64,000 bases of DNA. It comes from Turritopsis dohrnii (Eukaryota; Cnidaria; Hydrozoa; Anthoathecata; Oceaniidae). Positions 55,159-64,000 of the stretch are shown here, in pieces. Location of the stretch: contig BQMF02000203.1 in the NCBI GenBank assembly GCA_027922465.2, positions 372,001 through 436,000 of the forward strand. Direction: 5' to 3'. A model generated the notes under the pieces. That model had not been told where the DNA came from and searched no databases. It saw only the letters and a program-made list of their open reading frames with translations. A program made the translations under genes and the position numbers. The first letter of the stretch is position 1; every line of letters starts with the position of its first letter.

Positions 55159-55590
55159 CAGGACAGCTTTATACAGCCGCATAATCGCCGCGTCGAATTA
55201 AATTCTTTATTAAATGCGACGAAAATTCGACTGTATAAAGTGAAAAATTAATTAAGTGCGACATAATGAATTAAGTTCAGCAGAGTTTGTCGAATAAAAC
55301 GGCAATCTTCGACATAAATTCGGCATCACTTTATACGGCCGCATAATCGTCGAATTTAATAAGAGCTTGATTGAACTTCGTGAAAAAAGTGCGCGAAAGT
55401 AGCGACGCGTGTAAGAAACACACGATAATAAATTCATTCGACACTTATGCGGCTGTCTAAATCCATGTCGAATTTGATATGCGGCAACAAAACCTGTATA
55501 AAGTGACGGTCGCATTTTTGTCGAATTTTACCCGAATAAAAGTAATTTAATTCGACACGGCGATTATGCGGCTGTATAAAGCTGTCCTTA
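55159..55590. mobile_element. MITE with AGGACAGCTTTATACAGCCG ends
   Basis: Inverted repeats of about 30 bp (AGGACAGCTTTATACAGCCG then CATAATCGCCG) at 55160 and 55560-55588. TTATACAGC/GCGGCTG and ATAAAGTGA modules recur inside. No ORF. Confidence 0.85.
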
Positions 55591-56730
55591 CACGAAAAAA
55601 AACAACTACTTTTGAGAATTTTTTTAAAAGAGATTCAAAGCCTTTTGTTGTATCAAAAGAAACTAAGCTTTGCACGCTTATTTCAAATGTTGATGTGAAG
55701 TTTCAAATGACTTTGTAGGGAAAACTTCACGAACAACTTTACTAAGTTGATACAATTCCCTACAACTTCATAGAAAAATATAGTTTCGTGTAAACGAAAC
55801 ATGATTTTTCCAAATCCCACTAAGAAGTATAATGATCGGTTACTTCAATAAAAGAAACCCATCATTGGGTTGTCGCCAATGTGATGTGTAAGCCCTCTCA
55901 CTCAGTGCTCTGACGCTAAAGAAATTAAACTCGTTGTGTAGAACAGAAAGGAATCGCGAACATGCAAGTGGAAGTTTATCCTGAAAATAATTCTGCCTAC
56001 ATGGCAATCCCGTACCCAGGACATACGTAAGGTTTTTTAACAAGTGAGTTTCTTATGTTCCGTGCGGAACAGGGGAGTTTCCATTTACAGAAATAGAGTT
56101 CATGTCTTAATTTGGTCAAACATAGGAAAATATATACTTGTCGCATTCGTCTCAAATCTTGATAACAGTTGTAGTCAAGAACTTCCAGAACCGAAAGGTT
56201 TTGTCACAATCTAAGTTGGTGTGAAATTTATGAAGACAATAATATCAAAATGCCGACACATTTCCCAGAAGTTATGTAAAAAGAAAGTCCCATAACCATT
56301 TTGATAGAGTATTCGAGTTTCATAATCTCATACTAAATTCTAGTTGAAGGTATAGATAGATTTGTGTGACCTTATACTTTCGAATAGTAAGCCTCTCTTT
56401 TATCAACCAAACGAAATTCAATGTATGATGATGGTGGCGTGAGAGTCGATATCAAGAATCAGAAAGACCTCAAGGTTTATGAAGTTTGATACGATATTAA
56501 TAATAATAACAAATAATAAATACGATATTGAAATAGGATAAGACTAGAAAATCACCTGCTAGTACTTTGATATCAATTTTAAACTGTAAGCTAATACACT
56601 CCAAGCAAATAACAATGATACGAAATGGTTGTAAAAAGAAATTAGTAAGATTATGATGATGTTAACAGAGCTAAGTAAACAGATCACTTTTCCGTGTATG
56701 AAGAAGAGTCTCAGTGGGCAAACAGGCGGA
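55591..56730. other. Non-coding stretch
   Basis: AT-rich DNA, no gene or repeat recognised. Confidence 0.35.
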
Positions 56731-56786
56731 AAAATCACTGCGAAGGAGTGCACTTCTATAGAAATATACAAACTATTTCAATAATA
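56731..56786 (-). mobile_element. Mini-MITE family M80, copy 3 (partial, inverted)
   Basis: AAAATCACTGCGAAGGAGTG then CACTTCTATAGAAATATACA is the reverse complement of the right part of the family. It ends where the element at 56790 begins, so that element may have cut it. Confidence 0.65.
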
Positions 56787-56789
56787 AAT

Positions 56790-58017
56790 GGGGTGTTTAT
56801 ATGGAAGCGAGCTGGCCCGGTTAAACGGGCTGGCTCACTTAGCCGAGACAATTTCATCTCGCCTTTATATGGAAGCGGGCTGGCTCACCTTTGTATTTTT
56901 TTGTTTATCAAATAGTATGCGCATGCTATGAAATTAGCCCGCTCAGCCGGGCTAGCCCGGTTGTGGATGTTTTGCAGGGCTAGCCCTTTAACCGGGCTGG
57001 AAATTTTTTCTGTTTATTTGAAGCAGGCTGGCCCTGCAAACGGGCTGACCTCTTTTTCATGCAAACCAAGCGGGAAAATTTAAGCGTCAAAAAGAAAGTT
57101 TTGCAAATTTTAAGCCAATCAAAATCTGTGTATTTGTAACGAGGCTAGCCCGTTTGCCGGGCTGGCTCACCTGAGACTGTTTACATGGGATTTTTTTCAG
57201 CCCGCTTGCCGAGATCTCGGGTAAAATAGCCGAGATCTCGGCAAGCGGGCCAGCCCTCCTGTTCATATAAACAAAATTCTTAATTACTTTTAAATTACCA
57301 TGAAGGCGAGATCTCGGCTAAAGGGCTAGCCCTGCAAACGGGCTGGCTAGGCTTCCATATAAACAGCTGATTATATGGAAACGAGGCTGATTATATGGAA
57401 ACGAGCCAGCCCGGCAAGCGGACTGACTTAATTTGTGCGATTATATGGAAAATTTCAATTTTTTCTGGAAGCGGGCCAACTCAGTATATATCGCGCGGGA
57501 AATTCTTAAAGTTATTGAAATTTCAAGATGGCTGATTATTTATCCAAAACGAAAGTGCTACAAAAAAATATTCGTTTATTTTCGTTGTTTACTACGCTCA
57601 CTCTACAGCTAAATGGACTGTTATTTTGTTATACGTTATACCAAAAACACTTAAACGAGAAAATGTTACTATATTATGGAAATAAACGTTCCCTGTATCT
57701 GAAAAATTTGAAAGTTATGCAAACAAGGCGAATGAATAAGAAAAAACGTTCAACTGAGCATGCGCATAACCTTTATTTCTATCCCGTGAACCGGGCTGGC
57801 CCGGTAAAAAGCGATTACATGGCAAAAACAGTAAGCGAGTCAGCCCGCTTAGCGAGCCAGCCAGCCTAGCTTCAAACGGGCCAGCTCAGCAAGCGGGCTG
57901 GCTCGTTTCCATATAATCACTAAAATAAAATTAATTGATTTTATCAAGGAAGGTGGACTGGCCCGTTTACCGAGCTATCCCGCTTGCCGGGCTGGCCCGC
58001 CTCATATAATCAGCCCC
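56790..58017. mobile_element. Large composite GGGCTGGCTC element, Harbinger-like
   Basis: It starts GGGGTGTTTATATGGAAGCG and ends CTCATATAATCAGCCCC. Internal TTCCATATAAACAGC (about 57353) beside GATTATATGGAAACGAGGCT (twice, 57369-57405), and CGTTTCCATATAATCA at about 57903, show at least two nested or abutting copies. GGGCTGGC/GCCAGCCC modules fill it. A 113-codon open frame (57528-57869) starting MADYLSKTKVLQ with an LLFCYTLYQKHLNEKML stretch could be a relic of a Harbinger protein start; this is a guess. Confidence 0.6.
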
Positions 58018-59056
58018 TAAGGGGCTGTTTATAGTTTCTGACGAATTTGGATTTATAATTGCCTCTCATACTCACACACAACTTAAAACTCGATTATTAA
58101 TATTTCGTGTTGAGACTTCAAGCAATTATTGAGAAATTTTCATTTTCAATAGGGCACATCATGCATTCATGTCATGTGAGTGAGCAGGAACAACTTAAAC
58201 ACGATTGTTCCTACGCACCTTGTTATTATGTTTTCTATTACTTGAAAACCTCCCACTTCAGTGGCGTAACTGAGTTAAAATGAAGGCAGGTGGGTTTTTC
58301 ACATATTTGGGCTTAGAACATACAATCGTAAAGCAATAGCACACTTCACATCACAGCAACAAACGCAAACAAAGCCACTTAGTGCAATTTTGTTGACAAA
58401 TAATTAATGATTCATATAAATTTAGTAAAAAGAATATCGCATGAAATTGCTTGGTAAGAAAAAAAAGGGCAAGCTAAATCCGAGGGCGGTACTATCGCAA
58501 GGGCGGTACTATCGCACTCATCGCACAATACAATTGACCAAGTTTCTGGGGATGTTACGACGAACTAGGCCTATAAAACTGAATGTAAATGAAGAACACA
58601 CAAATCTGATAAACTGATTGAAATTTCTCGACGAGCTTAAATTTCTATTTAACCGAAGTCTGAAAAGCACGTGTGTCAAATTTGTCCATACAAAACCAAA
58701 ATTCAAACTGATCATGACAATATCATGACAAAGAAGGAGTACAAGACACAGAGATGGAGATCTTTTTGTTGTAAACAAAGGTCAAATGTCACTGGAGGAA
58801 AACAATATGCAGATTGAGAAAAAAAGAAGAAGAAATATGACGTCATGCAAAAATCTTTCGGATCAGTTATAAAAATATATATAATGACGTACACGCATTG
58901 GTGTGAAAAGTAAACATACTCGCTTTAATTCATTAACTGTTGATTATTCTCGAATTCAGTCGGTTGAAAGCATGAGTTTCAGCGTGTATCAGCTTTGACA
59001 AAGGTGTAAAGTTTCGTTAACAACAAAACACTTGAATTCCACATCACACACAGAAA
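58018..59056. other. Non-coding; downstream of WDR46
   Basis: GGGGCTGTTTATAG at 58021 resembles a further Harbinger-like terminus without a partner. GGGCGGTACTATCGCA is tandemly doubled at about 58489-58516. No gene. Confidence 0.35.
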
Positions 59057-62000
59057 TTATTTCGTTTTTAGGAATCTGTCTAGAGCAGAGCCAGTGCCTG
59101 TCGTAGCAGGCTGAGTGTCGGCTTGTTTACGCTGAAGAGCTTTCTTTTTCTCGTCCATCATGGCCGCTTTGAGTTGCTCCTAATATCAATACAGAAAAAC
59201 ACACTTGACAGACAGTTATTTGAACATGATCCATCACACGTAGAATTATTTGTTTTGTATAAAAATAAACAATTTTGTAAATATTTTCTGAAGAATGTTG
59301 TCATGAATGAAACCTTAGTACCTTGTCTCACATGTACGCATTGACATATCCAATGGGAAAAATCATCAAAATGTCACTGCGACGAAGAGCATTTTATTGA
59401 AGTTGTGCGTATATTTCTATAGAAATGCACTCCCTCGCAGAGTTTTTAACAAATGTGCCCGCTGGGTATATTCGAAGCTCTTTGATGTGGCCAGAAAAAC
59501 TTACTCTTTTCGTTAGTTGACCGACTCCTTTTTTTCGTTTCACCATATTGGAGGATGAACTCTTCCCTTTCATCTTATATTTGGGCGTAGATTGTTCTTC
59601 TTTCTCCTAAGGTAGACGAAAACGAAATTCAAAGACAAACCTTAGCTCGCATGAATAAAAGCAGTTGGTAGGACAGCAAACAGACTTAAGAGAAGTACAA
59701 ATCGTATATTAAAATGAAAGTGGAACAAAACCAATCAAATATAAACGATGAAGTACAGTGTAACAAAGCTATAAACAAGATCAATTGTTGTTATAATGTA
59801 GAAACAAAGGACTTTACCTGTTGTTCTTTTGATTCGTCTTTACTTGTGGTGTCACTCAGTTTGAGTATATCATACGGGTTCAGCGAGATCATTTCTGGTT
59901 GGATCTAGTAAGAAGGAGCAGTGTGTTTGATCAACCTCATTTGTAGTTTCAAAATGATTCAAGAAAAGACCCCGCTTGCCCAAAGAAACATCAAACAAAC
60001 AAACAAACAAACAAACAAACAAACAAACAAACAAATTCACGTAAATACAAAATAATTAAGAGCAGAAAAGACATCACAGATTAAAAGTATCAGAATCGCC
60101 AAGGCTTCGTATTTTTCAATCAAGGGTTTATCAAAATTATAGGTAAATTACGCGGAACAGAAATTATCTTTCTAGATCCAGAATACCACAGCGCAAATTC
60201 ATATTTTTCAATTAAATGGGTCTTAAGGAATAGTATATCCTATACAGGATAAAAATCCTATTGTAAGGAACTCTCAAAATCTTTGTTGTTTTCAAAAACA
60301 ACAGAAAGTATGCATTAAACAAGCACGCCTGCTATTTTTCTGACAGTCATGAAATTATCGTCCGGTTTCTTCAGTAAAAGAGGTCCTTACTTTTTCTAGT
60401 AGCATTTTCACTTCATGTTCTCTTCTCTGTTTTTTCGTTTCGAATGGGTTAGTCTCCAGCGCATCGAAGTTTGGCTCTCCACTGCCCGGCACGATCAAGC
60501 TCGTAAATCCTTTAGAATGGCCCACACCAAGAACATCTTCAAACGGACAGAACTGAATACTAGAGATATCTGTCCCTGGTAGTGAGTGCGTCATGTAAGG
60601 CATACTCTGTTTCGTCGATAAAGCATCTTTGAAGACCTATAGTGACATCGTTTTATAGAATTAATAATCTTGAAAATATTTGAGGTGACATTCAAGGAAA
60701 TCTTGTTGAAATAGAAGTGTGCATGTTACATATGTTTAATGTTTCATAAAATTTTTTGCGTTTTTTTTACCTCTCTTGAGGCTTTCTCTCACATTTGCGT
60801 GCTTACTTTTATTCTCACTCTCTCTCTATCCACAGGGTACATGATGAAAGTCATTACTTTGACTTGTGAAGAGAAGGCAGTCGTTACTGGGAAAACAACT
60901 TCAATACTTGTTTAGTTTCTGAGTTTATTTAAATTATTTTATGTGCTGATCAGTTGATTAGAAGAAACTTTTTTTTGGTATTTGTATTTGTATGAAAACA
61001 AGAAGCCGCTTGGCTTGAAGACTTCAGGACGTAACACAACGATACATATCTGATTTCAAAAATACAAACTTGCCGAATTGCCAAATTACGGTCAAATCTA
61101 ACAAAATGACTGGCAAATTCAAAATCAACATCTTCCATTTGTGCTTTGTACAAATTTTAATGAATATTAAAGAACTTTCGAAATTTGGTACAAATTTGGC
61201 ATAAATTGGCCATTTTTAATCAAGTCTGGCATAATCATTCTCAAATTCGAAATCAGCACCTTTCAAATGTGATCGGTGCAAATTTTTATGAAAATTGAAG
61301 AACTTTCGAAATTTGGTCCAAAAGTGGCCTAAATTGGCCAATTTTAGTTAAACCTGGCAAAATCATTGTCAAATTCAAAATCAGCACCTTTCAATTGTGC
61401 TCTGTGCAAAATTTCATGAAAATTGACCTACTGGAAGTCCAAATTTGACGAAATTTGCGAATTCGGCAACGATGTCATGTAAACGCTGCACAAAAACGTT
61501 CATAACTTGGAGTAGTAGTAGTAGGAGGAGGAGGAGGAGAAACCACGGGTATTTTAAAGACTTTACTCCACCAACGGGTGTCCTAAAGTCAATAATTCCA
61601 ACCCAAATTCGCAATAGTAACAATTCACTCATAGATGAAATTTTATAACGAGTGTTTCTTAGATATTCCAGCCGGGACAATGAGGCCACTGACATCAAAT
61701 AATTACAACATGTTTCCGCCTCCCTTTTTGCTACATTCTATATTCCAGTCAGTTATTTCTCCCTTATTAACCAAGTTTTTAATTGTTATTACGGTAGCAG
61801 CGAAGCGAATACCGTATTAAAACACCCGAGGACTCTTCCTCCTCCTCCTCCTACTACCGACCGAAATGGCAGTTTAGCCTGTCCAGTCTACGAATGTCGC
61901 TTCCGAAACTGCGTAAATTACAACTACAGAACGTAGGCTAATAATTTTTATAACTATCAAAACATTTATAAGTTATTTTAGTATTTTACCATAGATTCGC

Positions 62001-64000
62001 CATTAAATAAACATTACTCCTATTAAAAACACGGTGGAGAACTTTAGCTGCACCTACTTTGAAACACAGTTAAAATAAACTTAAGCTTTGTTTTTGGTAA
62101 CGTCTTGTGCTTCGAAGTTCGAAGCTCTCTTCTTGCAGTTACAAAGATTCATCGAAATTCATCGAAATTAAACTTTTTAAAAGCATTTTACATTTTTTTT
62201 ATGTTTTGTTCGTGAGTATTTTGTTTGCTTGTCTACAAAAATGTCTTGGATTAAAGTTTGAAACGGTTTTACTTTGTTTCTTATATTTTTTATAAGGCGT
62301 TAGTTTTCTTTTCCTTTTCGGTTTTACATAGCTTTCTTTTTATAAAAAAACTCTGATATAAAAAAACATAGTTTCACGCATTGGGCATATTTCTTTTGTT
62401 TGAATGCAAATTGCCATTAATTTAAGCCTAGGAGATAAAAGCCGGTTTTCCACTAGGCGTTTCAGAACGCGCTGAGCGAGGCGGCTATTGTTTTTAAGAC
62501 AATGGCCGCTAATTAATCCGCTACGCGCGTTTTTATTCAATTTCCACTTGCAAATATCAGTTGAAAAAGAGTGTCTAAAAGTATAAACAGAAAAATTAAA
62601 GAATACTATCATTATTATTATCAATTCATTTCAAGTTGGTTATTAGTATAAAAGCAACTAATAAAATAAAAATAAAGAAATGAAAAAAATTAAAAAAATT
62701 TAGTTTGATTGATAGTGAACTTTTTCTTTTTTTATTTCCCGATATTTTAGAATGAAACCATGCCTTTGAGAAAGTTTGTTTACATCACATGTTGCATTTT
62801 GATTGGTTCACGCCTTTAGAACGCGCGTTGAAGTCGGATTGAAGTCGACTTTTAAAAACGCGCTGAGCGGACCGGTTTCAGCGGATTTCATACTGAAAAA
62901 ACAAAAGCCGCCTCGCTCAGCGCGTTCTAAACCGCCTAGTGGAAAACCGGCTAAACAGAGGTCGACAAAGCTTCATGCGGCTTTCAGACAAATTAATTTA
63001 GAATCTATTTCGTTTTGACATTGCGAGTTGAAATGCTGCTACCGTTTTGTGTCATATGGCTCTTGTCTACATAATAATATTAATAATGTTTTAATAATGT
63101 ATATTTAAAATTTTGGACGAATAGCCATGTAATGTGGAAATGCCAAATATACTTCATTAAAAAAAAACAAAAAAAAACAAAACAACAACAACAACAACAA
63201 CAACAAAAAACATCCCGTCACGGTACTTAACATACAAGAGTTAAGGATGATGCTTTTTGTTTACATATTGGTCTTGATAAGACAGATTTTGACAATATCT
63301 ATATCTGAGTATATTTAGAGCAGACTGTTTGTTTACATTGCGTGTCTGCTTAAATCATAATAGACCTTTCCCGAATTTCTGTTTAAACACCGTGTTTTCA
63401 CGTAGCATCTAAGTTTCGCCTCTTTTTCAAACTCTTAATTACTTCTAATTATTCCACTGGGGAACTGAAAGAACGAGTAACTATTACTTACTGAAAACAT
63501 TATGCAATTAGAAAAACAATAAAATATATAGAAACGAGGCTAAACTTGATAACTAAGCATTAACTCGGCATTTAAACAGAAATTCGGGAAAGGTGTATTG
63601 AACCCTTCTATGATGCAATACAATAGCAATACAATATGTGATACCAAAAAGAAATAATAATCTCAAAGAATATGATGCAACCAGTGACCTGCAAGTGTGT
63701 AAACAAATGCGAGTCATCTATTGCAGAGATAATCGAATAAAAAGAACAGTTATTGTTGAAGTAACATGACACTTCGCAGTCGACAAAATCGTTAAAAAGC
63801 TACTGCGATGAATTTTTATTGAAATAGTGTGTAGATTTGTATTGAAATGTACTCCTTCGCAGTGATTTTCAACAGCTTTTCCCACCGAGTTCGTCGAAAT
63901 GCCGAAACTTACGAAGATCTGCGTGTTCATAGTCAAAAGGAAATACATGGAACCAATTTTAAGAAAGTCACTAAGTGTCTGTTGAGATTCATACACCATG
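59057..64000 (-). CDS. WDR46: WDR46 / BING4 / UTP7 homologue, C-terminal part (runs off window)
   Basis: WDR46 is a nucleolar scaffold of the SSU processome needed for 18S rRNA maturation. Five exons are seen on the minus strand: 64000-63913 (continues outside), 60636-60391, 59904-59818, 59606-59505 and 59179-59057. All junctions are phase 0 with GT-AG introns, giving the last ~214 residues. Diagnostic text: [64 protein letters not shown] (the BING4 C-terminal domain), then [11 protein letters not shown], a [14 protein letters not shown] block and the final [10 protein letters not shown]. The exon at the window edge ([12 protein letters not shown] before VFKDAL) fits the last WD40 strand and is in phase, but it is less certain than the others. 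The 3.3-kb intron between it and the next exon is full of MITEs. Confidence 0.9.
59373..59450 (+). mobile_element. Mini-MITE family M80, copy 4
   Basis: TCACTGCGACGAAGAGCATT to CTCCCTCGCAGAGTTTTTAA, in a WDR46 intron. The ends are well-preserved inverted repeats. Confidence 0.75.
59993..60034 (+). repeat. (AAAC)n microsatellite
   Basis: About ten uninterrupted AAAC/CAAA units in a WDR46 intron. Confidence 0.85.
61020..61590. mobile_element. MITE with internal tandem repeats, copy 2 (WDR46 intron)
   Basis: Same ends as 35825-36647 (GACTTCAGGAC / GTCCTAAAGTC), the same flanking AGAAGCCGCTTGGCTTGAAG text and the same (GGA)n block. It has fewer internal units than copy 1. An inverted scrap with (TCC)n lies at about 61830-61860 beside ACGGTAGCAGCGAAGCGAAT. 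Confidence 0.75.
61591..62439. other. WDR46 intron, no further exon seen
   Basis: Contains TACGGTAGCAGCGAAGCGAA near 61792 followed by TACCGTA, a small inverted motif, and otherwise AT-rich DNA. Confidence 0.35.
62440..62952. mobile_element. MITE with ~46-bp TIRs (AGCCGGTTTTCCACTAGGCG)
   Basis: Left AGCCGGTTTTCCACTAGGCG, then AGAACGCGCTGAGCGAGGCG; the right end is its complement with a few changes. AACGCGCTGAGCG also occurs inside. AAA flanks both ends. No ORF. Confidence 0.85.
63364..63594. mobile_element. MITE with ACCTTTCCCGAATTTCTGTT ends
   Basis: ACCTTTCCCGAATTTCTGTT then TAAA on the left and the perfect complement on the right (63571-63594). About 231 bp, no ORF. Confidence 0.85.
63801..63872 (+). 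mobile_element. Mini-MITE family M80, copy 5
   Basis: TACTGCGATGAATTTTTATT to TCCTTCGCAGTGATTTTCAA, 40 bp from the WDR46 exon at the window edge, in the intron. Confidence 0.75.

Noticed and set aside
57528..57869. 113-codon ORF as an independent gene
   Set aside because: It lies inside a repeat-built transposon, has no recognised domain and its end reads through the GGGCTGGC modules.

Overview
This window looks like nuclear DNA from an invertebrate metazoan. It is AT-rich (my impression, not counted) and has short spliceosomal exons with GT-AG introns, no operons, and many small inverted-repeat transposons. I lean towards a cnidarian or another early-branching animal: a decayed HIRAN-type ORF looks like a multicopy gene common in coral and anemone genomes, and the mix of pogo/Tigger, LINE and Gypsy elements fits. 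That placement is inference; nothing here fixes the species.

Six conserved genes can be reconstructed from exons and splice sites. (1) An ELOVL fatty-acid elongase (+, 160-3820) whose last exon exists in three tandem, phase-matched versions (3605-3820, 4749-4925, 5819-5989). (2) JARID2 (-, 15418-17943), an ARID/JmjC Polycomb cofactor whose JmjC iron ligands are replaced. (3) PPAN/SSF1 (+, 31860-39473, 15 exons), a Brix-domain 60S assembly factor. (4) PEX3 (+, 43874-47097, 3 exons), the peroxisomal membrane docking factor for PEX19. (5) A compact ETS transcription factor (-, 48981-51401, 2 exons). (6) The C-terminal part of WDR46/UTP7 (-, from 59057 past the window end), an SSU-processome protein. 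A 451-codon intronless orphan ORF (+, 41319-42674) lies between PPAN and PEX3. These are ordinary unlinked housekeeping or regulatory genes; PPAN and WDR46 both serve ribosome assembly, but their proximity may be chance.

The remainder is largely mobile DNA. One Gypsy-like LTR retrotransposon (24493-29045) has a single open gag-pol frame, identical 93-bp LTRs and a 5-bp target duplication, so it is young; a diverged solo LTR of the same family sits 460 bp away. There are two broken LINEs (9428-12098 and about 30590-31365), a pogo/Tigger remnant (12101-13083) plus a second transposase relic (about 6805-7275), an inverted-repeat element with a decayed mariner-type transposase (32329-33301), tRNA-derived SINEs, and more than twenty MITE or foldback elements. 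Several MITEs are nested and several families recur, including an ~80-bp element with five copies.

I could not confirm a new biological system. The most unusual signals are the triple alternative last exon of the elongase and the intronless orphan ORF enclosed by two nested pairs of repeats.
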